Source: Ornithodoros turicata (Eukaryota > Arthropoda > Arachnida > Ixodida > Argasidae). From it: a stretch of DNA of 64,000 nt. The translations under genes were made by a program, and so were the position numbers. Positions within the stretch are counted from its first letter, which is position 1. Every line of letters starts with the position of its first letter. The stretch spans positions 130,843,552 to 130,907,551 of the forward strand of contig NC_088201.1 in the NCBI RefSeq assembly GCF_037126465.1, in the 5' to 3' direction. A model generated the notes under the pieces. It was not told the origin of the DNA and made no database searches. It saw only the letters and a program-made list of their open reading frames with translations. This document shows positions 56,842-64,000 of this stretch, in pieces.

Positions 56842-57000
56842 ACAAAAGGTACTGAAGACTATCGTAGATTTATTTTGGTACAAGCTTTCGTGCACGAGGC
56901 TGTACACTCATCAGTACATAAGAAAGTGAAGCCCCGTACAGCTCGAAAGCTTACATCAGAATAAATCTACGATCGTCTTCAGTGCTCTTGCGTTTGTGTT
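56842..57000. repeat. Hairpin element related to 40250-40405
   Basis: GGTACTGAAGACTATCGTAG and ATTTATT at the left are inverse to AATAAATCTACGATCGTCTT and CAGTGCTC at the right. CAAGCTTTCG and CGAAAGCTT lie next to the centre. It shares the CTGAAGA and AAGCTTTCG blocks with 40250-40405. Confidence 0.6.
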
Positions 57001-57052
57001 CTTCATCTATGGACTTGATTGCCCTTCTACGTATTGTCTGAGGCATCTAATA

Positions 57053-57420
57053 CCCTAGTCACACGGCAAACTTAATGCAGTGAACGGGATCACATTTACT
57101 CCACTTGCTAACCAACCATCATCCGAATAACATCGTTCTCTCCCCTGACATGTTGAAAACAGGTGGCGTACTCGTTTTTTGGTACATTTCTTTTCTCTTT
57201 TTTTTTTTTGCTATAGTCGTGACGATGCCCACTTGAGTGCGGCCAACAATGGCAAGCTACCTCGACCCCCCCCCCTTTGTTACAATTATGTTATGCATAA
57301 TTGCCAAAAAAAGGCGTACGCCTCCTGTTTTAAACAAATGAGCGGAGAGAACGATGTCATTCGACATTATGGTTGGTTAGGAGGTGAAATAAATGTCATT
57401 CCGTTCAGTGCATTAAATAT
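57053..57420. mobile_element. Foldback MITE with CCCTAGTCACACGG ends, left part (split by Gypsy)
   Basis: The left end CCCTAGTCACACGGCAAAC follows TA (57051-57052). The right end is found beyond the Gypsy element at 61766-61780 (GTCGTGTGGCTAGGG, then TA). The arms match as inverses, for example AATGCAGTGAACGGGAT and ATTCCGTTCAGTGCATT. The inner part (AACCAACCATCATCC, AACATCGTTCTCTCC, GGCGTACGCC) is like the MITEs at 28958 and 39448, but the ends differ. Confidence 0.82.
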
Positions 57421-57724
57421 TGCAACGAATCATCTTCGAGAAACTTCCAGGGCAGGCACGAAACAGTACATCTCATCCCGGCGCGTGCTGAAGAAGCAGC
57501 AAGAAGCTTCCAGACACATCGCCTGCTCTCTGGCAAACGCACATGCTGTTTCTAGACTTTTCGGCGCGACGCTTAAATGCTTGTGCGCTCCAGGCTGGAG
57601 CATTCATTCTTTCGACTCCGTTGTGTTCAGAGAGCTATCATTTCTTGTGCTTTTGCAACCAAGTAGTTTAATAAACCGTTTGCTGTTTATTCGACGACTC
57701 GCCGGCCCATTTCGCTTCGTGACA
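57421..57724 (+). repeat. Gypsy 5' LTR
   Basis: 304 bp from TGCAACGAATC to CTTCGTGACA. It contains AATAAA at about 57670, a probable poly(A) signal. It has a TG...CA structure. Confidence 0.95.
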
Positions 57725-57728
57725 TTTC

Positions 57729-57744
57729 TGGTGGAGGTGCGGGG
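57729..57744 (+). promoter_or_regulatory. Gypsy primer binding site (candidate)
   Basis: TGGTGGAGGTGCGGGG lies four bases after the 5' LTR. It begins with TGG, the complement of a tRNA CCA end. I did not identify the matching tRNA. Confidence 0.6.
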
Positions 57745-57750
57745 CAACCC

Positions 57751-59045
57751 TTGTTCAACGGCATGGATGACCAACTGCGACGAAGCAGAAGACAGCTTGG
57801 CCTGCCTGCACAATTTGGTCCATTAGTACCCCCTAAACGCAAGAAGAAGATGACTGCGCAGACCAACACCCCAGTGGCGCAACCTGTTGCCACCCCCATA
57901 GCCCCTGCACGGTCGCCAAAGGCATTCAGCGGGGAGTATTACCACGACGTGGACGATTGGGTCGACCTCTACGAGCGGATCGCCAGGTTCAACAACTGGA
58001 GTGACGACCAGAAGCTCGTCAACGTCTATTTCTCCCTGGAAGGCACCGCGAAGACGTGGTTCGAGAACCGGGAGACTTCGCTCGCGTCCTGGGACGTCTT
58101 CAAAAGCAAACTCCGCGAGGCGTTCGCTTTTCAACAACGAGCTGAACGCGCTGAACATCTGCTCCAGAGACGGATCCAGCTGCCAAACGAAAGCGTTACT
58201 GGCTTCGTCGAAGATGTGTTGTGGCTCTTCCGGCGAGCTGACCCTAAAGCATCCTAGGAGAAGGTGGTTCAGCGACTCATTAGGGGCGTAAAAGAAGAAA
58301 TTTTTCGCGCCCTGTTCCGGAATCCACCCGCCACGACCCACTGCCACGACCGACGCTTTTCTGGACGAAGCCGTCCGCATTGAGAGGGCCCTGCTCTCTC
58401 GCGCTACCGTCGACCAACGACACCAGAGCTACGAGGCTCCACGACCGCTGGCCTCAACGTCGGATCGCTCAGACAGCTGATTCGAGAGGCGGTACGCGAA
58501 GAAGTACGAGCTCTCCTCTGTCATGAGAAGGCCCAAGACCTTTTGTTTTCGATCGGTGCGATCATCAAGGACGAGGTTCAGAAGGCAATCCAGACGTCCT
58601 CAACCGTCAACCCCGACGCCGAAGTACCGAGACCAACCTACGCCGCCTCTCTGAGACAGGTGCCACCTACTCGTTAGCCGTACTACGGAAACCGTTGGAA
58701 ACCTACTCCGAGCGTCCCGCCACGCTCTCCGCCGTTTCTCAAAACGGACGTTTGGCGGACTCCCGACTTCAGACCGCTCTGCTACCATTGTGGAGAGGCC
58801 AACCACATCTATCGCCGATGTCCCTACCGACGCCTTGGCCTTCCCGGATTTTTACCTGATGCCCCCTGCCCTCAGCGCGGTAGTCGCCCCGCCGCAATCA
58901 TGCTTTCTACTGGCTCACGACGCGACCTGTCCCCGAGCGTCCCCCACCGCAGCAGGTCGCCAAGAGCACGTTCACCGTCACCGTCAAGACGACCTGTGTG
59001 GCGCAGCCCTAACCGGGAAAACTGAAAACTGCAGCTCCGGGAGGT
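57751..59045 (+). pseudogene. Gypsy gag with CCHC zinc knuckle, several stops
   Basis: One frame carries a basic N-terminus (ATG at 57751 or 57763), then FSGEYYHDVDDWVDLYERIA, NVYFSLEGTAKTWFENRE and FVEDVLWLFRRADP. This is the Retrotrans_gag-type capsid region. TAG at 58255 interrupts it. A short out-of-phase stretch (about 58320-58450) and more stops follow. The same frame then carries GLNVGSLRQLIREAVREEV and a CCHC knuckle, CYHCGEANHIYRRC, at 58780-58821 for binding genomic RNA. A long antisense open frame at 57823-58380 is a shadow of gag. Confidence 0.88.
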
Positions 59046-59125
59046 GAAGCTGCGGACCGACGACAAGTTACAATTCCTCCAACTCGACGAACAGCAACGC
59101 AGCACCGCCACGAAAAATTACCAAT

Positions 59126-60166
59126 AACCTGAAAATACTCATCGACGGCCATGAGATGATTGCGCTAATCGATACTGGAGCTGACGACTCCGTTATAAGT
59201 GGTACGTTGGCTAAGAAGCTTCGCAAGGTGCAAACGAAGTGGGATGAGCCTGGCATCAGGACTGCTGGTGGACACGTCGTAACACCGACTGGCCGATGCA
59301 ATGCAGTCATACAAGTGCGTGACATCCAGTACGTCGTCAGCTTCGCCGTGCTGCAGAACTGCCCACGGGATGTAATACTCGGAATAGACTTTCTAGTCAA
59401 AAACGAAGCAGTCATCGACTTCACAAATGGAGTTATCTCTTTTAAAACACCTGAAACTACGGAAGACAAGTGGTGGGCACGAATGACACCAGAAAGGCGC
59501 GCAAACACGGACGTAACCGCCGTGACGAGTCAGCTCGTCAACCTGCCTCCCTTGTCGTCAGTCCCTGTGACCGCTACGTGGGACAGAGCACCAACTGGCT
59601 GTTTGTTGGCGGAAGGCAACACGCAACTTCTCCTCGAACGAGGAATTGGGATAGCAAGAGGAATTGTGCCCGTAAGAAACGGTATAGTCGAACTCCTGGT
59701 CACAAATTGTCGCCCGGAGCCACAACACCTTGCAAACGGCACGAAGATAGCTGTCATCGTAGACCAATACACCACCACAGATGTTTGCCTGATGGACACT
59801 GCTAGCATCGCGGTCACCGCGGAACACGAGGCCGGACATTTCGACCTAACTCAACTCAATACAACTCAAAAGCAAACCCTTCTCCAGATGCTCAACGACT
59901 TCTGTGACTGCTTCGCTGCATCGTCGAAAGTAAGACAAACGCCCATTGCGAAGCACCGCATCATCGTCGACGAAAACGTCCGTCCCATTCACCGCATGCC
60001 GTATCGGGTCTCCTGCAAAGAGCGGGAAACGATCGAAACGCAAGTAGAAGAGGTGCTAAGAGATGACATTATCCAGCCATCGACCAGTCCGTGGGCATCG
60101 CCGGTGGTACTAGTGAAGAAGGACGGAACACTCAGGGTTCTCCGTCGACTACCGGAAACTCAATGA
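59126..60166 (+). pseudogene. Gypsy pol: aspartic protease and start of reverse transcriptase
   Basis: An open frame includes the protease active site ALIDTGADDSVISG (Asp codon at 59171), then NCPRDVILGIDFLVKNEAVI. A connection region follows, then the RT N-terminus (HRIIVDENVRPIHRMPYRVS, IIQPSTSPWASPVVLVKKDG). The protease would process Gag-Pol. The frame ends after a one-base insertion near 60135, and RT continues in another frame. Frame 59126 is chosen because it is open upstream of the first ATG (59156). In the element it would be read by frameshift from gag. Confidence 0.9.
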
Positions 60167-60610
60167 GATAACGAAGAAGGACGTCTACCCGTCACCGCGC
60201 ATCGACGCCATGCTCGATCGCCTTGAAAATGCAAATTTTTTCTCTTCCATGGACCTCAAGAAAGGGTACTGGCAAATCGAAGTCGACGAACGAGACCGAG
60301 AGAAGGCTGCCTACGTCACTCCTGATGGACTCTTCGAATTCAAGGTGCCTTTCGGCCTGTGCACAGCACCAGCGACGTTCCAGCGAGTTATGGATACAGT
60401 TCTTGCCGGGTTGAAGTGGTAAAGCTGCCTGGTGTACCTCGACGATGTTGTCGTCTTCCCAAAAACTTTCGAAGAACATGTTGAACGGCTGAAGCAAATC
60501 ATCGAGGCTATCAGGAGTGCAGGGCTGACGTTGAATCCTCATAAGTGTCGATTCGGCTACGAGGAACTCAGATTTCTCGGCCATCTTGTTAGCAGCGACG
60601 GCGTACGCCC
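60140..60610 (+). pseudogene. Gypsy reverse transcriptase, central part, cut by deletion
   Basis: It reads VDYRKLNEITKKDVYPSPRI, FFSSMDLKKGYWQIEVDE, FEFKVPFGLCTAPATFQRVM, a TAA at 60420-60422, then the catalytic YLDD at 60435-60446 and LRFLGHLVSSDGVRP. The RT thumb, connection and RNase H that should follow are absent. At about 60600-60615 the sequence jumps directly into integrase. Confidence 0.92.
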
Positions 60611-61345
60611 CCTACCTGACACGCTATGCCGAGACTAAGGCACTTCCACAGGGGACAGCAACAGAAGTGGCGGTGTTCTTCATCGAGAACATCGGACTAC
60701 GTCATGGAGCTACGACGGCCTTAATCACCGATAGGGGAACGGCATTTACAAGCAGGCTAACACAAGAAATCCTTCGACTCAGCCACACCGCCCACCGCAG
60801 AACAACGGCGTACCATCCGCAGACGAACGGGCTCACCGAACGCCTAAACAAAACCCATGCCGACATGATTTCGATGTACGTCGACGTCGAGCACAAGACA
60901 TGGGACGAAAATACTGCCTTACGTCACGTTCGCCTATAACACGGCTGTCCAGGAAACGACGGGATTCACACCGTTCCGCCTTGCACACGGCCATGACGCA
61001 TCGACTATGCTGGACGCGATGCTGCCCCACGGACCCAGTGATGAGGAAAACGACGCTTTGGACTTCACACAGCGAGCAGAAGAAGCATGTCAGCTGGCCA
61101 GGCTACGCATTGGTCAACAGCAACGCGTCGATGAAAGAAGATACAATTTGCGCCGACGAGACGTACGCTTCAGTCCAGCCGACTTGGTACGGGTTTGGAT
61201 GCCGATTCTACGACGGGGCCTTAGCGAGAAGCTACTCAAGCGCTACTTCGGTCCCTACAAAGTACTTCGACGCATTGGAGACCTGGATTACGAAGCGCTC
61301 CCTCTCGACGACCTCCGAGGGCGGAAATAGTTCACGTCGTTCGAC
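60611..61345 (+). pseudogene. Gypsy integrase, N-terminally deleted, frameshifted
   Basis: It begins in the catalytic core, APYLTRYAETKAL, so the HHCC zinc domain and the first catalytic Asp are lost. DRGTAFTSRL and the Glu-containing YHPQTNGLTERLNKT follow. One extra A near 60910 shifts the frame into TFAYNTAVQETTGF, DERRYNLRRRDVRF and RRGLSEKLLKRYFGPYKVLR. This is the C-terminal domain. Another shift near 61325 precedes the last residues, IVHVVRLKPYYSR. Confidence 0.9.
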
Positions 61346-61447
61346 TCAAGCCGTACTACAGCAGGTAGCAGTGAAGACTGGCCGGAAGGAGACAACATGA
61401 CGAGAAAAAAAAAAAAAAAAAACGCATCGCGACGACGCCACGTCTAT

Positions 61448-61458
61448 GGAGGGGGCAA
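61448..61458 (+). promoter_or_regulatory. Gypsy polypurine tract
   Basis: GGAGGGGG followed by CAA immediately precedes the 3' LTR, where plus-strand DNA synthesis of the element would be primed. Confidence 0.7.
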
Positions 61459-61761
61459 TGCCACGAATCATCTTCGAGAAACTTCCAGGGCAGGCACGAA
61501 ACGGTACATCTCATCCCGGCGCGTGCTGAAGAAGAAGCAAGAAGCTTCCCGACACATCGCCTGCTCTCTGGCAAACGCACGTGCTGTTTCTAGACTTTTC
61601 GGCGCGACGCTGAAATGCTTGTGCGCTCCAAGCTGGAGCATTCATTCTTTGGACTCAGTTGTGTTCAGAGAGCTATCACTCTTGTGCTTTTGCTACCAAG
61701 TAGTTTAATAAACCGTTTGCTGTTTATTCGATGACTCGCCGGCCCATTTCGCTTCGTGACA
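61459..61761 (+). repeat. Gypsy 3' LTR
   Basis: 303 bp from TGCCACGAATC to CTTCGTGACA, matching the 5' LTR throughout. It is followed by the ATAT target duplication. Confidence 0.95.
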
Positions 61762-61765
61762 ATAT

Positions 61766-61780
61766 GTCGTGTGGCTAGGG
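61766..61780. mobile_element. Right end of the CCCTAGTCACACGG MITE, after the Gypsy
   Basis: GTCGTGTGGCTAGGG is inverse to the left end at 57053 and is followed by TA (61781-61782). This shows the Gypsy landed 15 bp inside the right end of an existing MITE. Confidence 0.8.
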
Positions 61781-61782
61781 TA

Positions 61783-64000
61783 TAACTCGCAATCTTCTAC
61801 GTATGCATACAACTTTATGTAATGCATGGCAAGAGCAGTTGCTGGATTTTTAGTGTGTGCCGGAATTTTAGTGCGTGCCCTCTCTGCTGATCGGAGAAAA
61901 CGTCACAAAGACAAGACCAATGAAGAAGCTCGCTTTGGCTCCCGGGAGCGCAGGCGTTTGCAAGTCCTGAGAAGTATGTGATCGGCTCGTGGAATGTCAG
62001 TTCTGGGTTAGCGTTGCACGGTTTCTACACATCTAGGAGGGTTGCACCGTGTTCCACGCGATAGGGTCGGGTCAGAGCTAACAATGGTAAACGAAAGTCA
62101 ACGTATCTGCTGAGTACTTTTCACTTAGTGTATTGAAGCAGACGAGCTCGAAGACAATCGCACGCGCACCGCTCTTATTTGTGCGCCTGGCCTGCGTCAC
62201 CGCGATGTTATCACCGTTCGAGCGTCATCAGCCGCAGGTGCAGAACGATTTTAACGCTGACTGATTTAACATAAAAGCTGTTTTCCGAAGGGAAACTTCG
62301 CCAAGTAAACTGTGAATGTCATACGCACATTTCCGGATGCAATAGTCCCCTTAAAGGGTCTCTGACCAGAACCTGGTCAATGTCTTTGTTTGTATGGATA
62401 ACGAACCTACATGGTGCCTCCAAGTTACAACTGAAACGTTTCGTCTCTGCGGAGCCGCCAACTATTCCAAACAAGGAGCCGAAAAGCGGTTTCGATTTCT
62501 GCCCTCAACTCGTGCGATCAGCGCAAAACTCTAGATGTTATGCAGTGGTTTTCCCACGTGTATGACGTCAAACGCCCGCGACGTTCATGGGTGGAAAGTC
62601 TACACCGGAAGTTCGGGTGGTTTCCGCAACTTCCGTATTGCTGGGTGCTTTTTCAATATGGACGCGGAAGCACAGCGGAGTCGACAAGTCAGCTTTTCAG
62701 CTACCTTTCAGCAGCTGAGAGGCACCTGCTACGTGCAGCAGAGTTTGGAGGCCTTGCTTTTGAAATGTTGAGCCGCAAATCGACTTCAGCATGAAGAGGA
62801 AGTTCCAACGACAGACTGTTAGATGAGCTTTCAGCATCCATCACGATGAAGCACATGAACAGCTTGTGTAAATTTCATGTTTGACGGCGCCGTGTAAAAG
62901 GGCCGGAGTGGTTCATTGCATAATAATGCCGAAAGAAGTCGAGTGCTTATGTTGCAAGGAGCTGCTCTTAAAGTAGCATATTTAGAACTTCGAGGGCAGC
63001 ACGAAACTAGCGCTCATATTCACAAGTAAGAAGCGTGCGTGTCTCATGCACAATCATGCTGGTTGGTTTCAATACAAAATAGTTTTTCTGAACTTTTCGT
63101 TATTGTTCGTCACTTATTCAGAAAGAGTGCAGCTGAATTAATACTCGGCGTCCTACTAGCTTCAGCTTTGTTCAAAGCTTGCGTGTCTCATACAGGAAAT
63201 AGATACGTACACTACATACCAACAGTTCGTGAGATGGATGTTGCACAAACTTGAAAAAAACAAGAGAATCGTTATACCAGTCTGCGCGGTGAACAGGATA
63301 CGCAAAGCCTTTCCCATAATCACTACTACATGCTTTAAATACCCAAGATACTAGGTGGAAGTCCCCCACACAGGGGGTGCCCTTGCAATTTCAGCTGTAG
63401 ACTAATGATGCAACTATAATAATGATCCCCCCTCTCCCCGAACTTTTTTCAACACTCCTCGATGCTTGGGATTCTGGATAAACCACTGTGCTGACCCCTG
63501 ACACAAAGCACCATCTCATCAGCCTGCTCCGCCTGGTAAGAATTACATTGGGCTCTCAATTCCACCACAGACACAAATCCAATCCTGTTCTGACACATCC
63601 TTTTGTCCACCCATCCAGTCAATGTCGTAAGTGTTGTTCGAACTCTTACTGTCTGATAGCACCCAAATAGTATTGTTTAGGCACCTCAAGTATTTTAATT
63701 ATCGTTATGTGGAAGTAAATCAGACTGTTATGCAGGTTACCCTGTGTGTGACCTCGGTTCCTGCTCTCTGTCCTCCAGAAGTGCTCACTACACAAGTTGA
63801 CTATCGAAAACCTCAATCTTCCATGCATGATGTAAAACCCCAGTTCGCTTGCTTCCTAGCCATTGTTTCATTCTCAATCTTCCTTTTGTGTGCAAATTGC
63901 ACACCCAGTTCGAGTAGGATGTAGACCTTGAGGAACCAAGCTTTGTATCTTGGGCTGCTCGAATACTCAAATAGGCAAAGAAAAAGTCAAAGATGATGTA
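61783..64000. other. No recognised gene
   Basis: 62345-62380 reads CCCCTTAAAGGGTCTCTGACC, which could be the edge of an element. A frame at 62659-62772 (MDAEAQRSRQVSFSATFQQL...) has a start-like Met but no recognised domain. No RNA gene or repeat pair was found. Confidence 0.45.

Larger units (their letters stand above)
57421..61761 (+). mobile_element. Gypsy-type LTR retrotransposon, internally deleted
   Basis: Two LTRs (57421-57724 and 61459-61761) bound gag, protease, part of RT and part of integrase, flanked by ATAT duplications (57417-57420, 61762-61765). The order gag-PR-RT-IN is Gypsy (Metaviridae). RNase H, the end of RT and the start of integrase are missing through one deletion near 60600-60620. 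Stops and frameshifts occur throughout. By eye the LTRs differ at about 12 positions plus one gap in 304, so roughly 96% identical, and the insertion is not very recent. Confidence 0.93.

Noticed and set aside
57823..58380. 185-codon open frame on the minus strand
   Set aside because: It lies antisense to the Gypsy gag, whose plus-strand frame shows capsid motifs. It is a shadow frame.
59068..59508. 146-codon minus-strand open frame
   Set aside because: It is antisense to the Gypsy protease region and contains no motif of its own.

Overview
The window looks like repeat-dense nuclear DNA from a chelicerate, most likely a tick. The grounds are a tRNA-derived SINE whose body resembles the tick 'Ruka' family as I remember it, broken LINE, BEL, Gypsy and Penelope elements without any long host reading frame, many short TA-flanked inverted-repeat elements, and AT-rich filler. 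I find no intact cellular gene, rRNA, true tRNA gene, operon or CRISPR array. Nearly everything recognisable is transposon-derived and every element protein is broken by frameshifts, stops or deletions.

Layout. 1-830: start of a BEL/Pao element (minus strand) with a tRNA-Phe-type primer binding site at 812-829. 3.2-7.5 kb: a tandem repeat (A-B units) whose second copy is split by a foldback element (4150-6630). 8.05-11.5 kb: another repeat (P-Q) split by a related foldback element (8880-11428) that carries a dead transposase-like gene and its own nested element. An inverted copy of P-Q lies at 18.8-19.6 kb. 15476-16778: a TA-flanked element with CACTCTAAATC ends. 20.07-23.2 kb: LINE-1 (plus), interrupted by a 152-bp MITE. 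25.7-28.3 kb: hammerhead-bearing repeats, a Penelope tail, a SINE and a Penelope GIY-YIG fragment. 31.8-37.85 kb: a large inverted-repeat composite holding LINE-2 (minus). 41.4-44.96 kb: Penelope-like elements (RT plus GIY-YIG) flanked by hammerhead-ribozyme repeats. 47.7-49.0 kb: a TIR element and a 103-bp tandem repeat. 49.3-56.2 kb: LINE-3 (minus), which has an ORF1 led by a 2A-like peptide and is split by a 2.7-kb tower of nested elements. 57.05-61.78 kb: a foldback MITE containing an internally deleted Gypsy element with both LTRs. 61.8-64 kb: nothing recognised.

How the parts relate. The window is a stack of insertions into insertions. In five places an unfilled copy, a facing repeat arm or an interrupted reading frame preserves the pre-insertion site, so target-site duplications can be read directly: AGCT and CGCT (4 bp) for the two foldback elements, TA for the MITE in LINE-1 and for the large element in LINE-3, and TG for the element inside the second foldback. 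The Gypsy insertion has an ATAT duplication. The most notable signal is a set of four type-I hammerhead ribozyme motifs in about 232-bp repeats, tandem at two loci, next to Penelope-like elements. One keeps all canonical core nucleotides. Second is the 2A-like motif at the head of LINE-3 ORF1.

Limits. All family names come from reading motifs and from memory, with no alignment or search. Ends of the older elements are approximate unless a target duplication is given.
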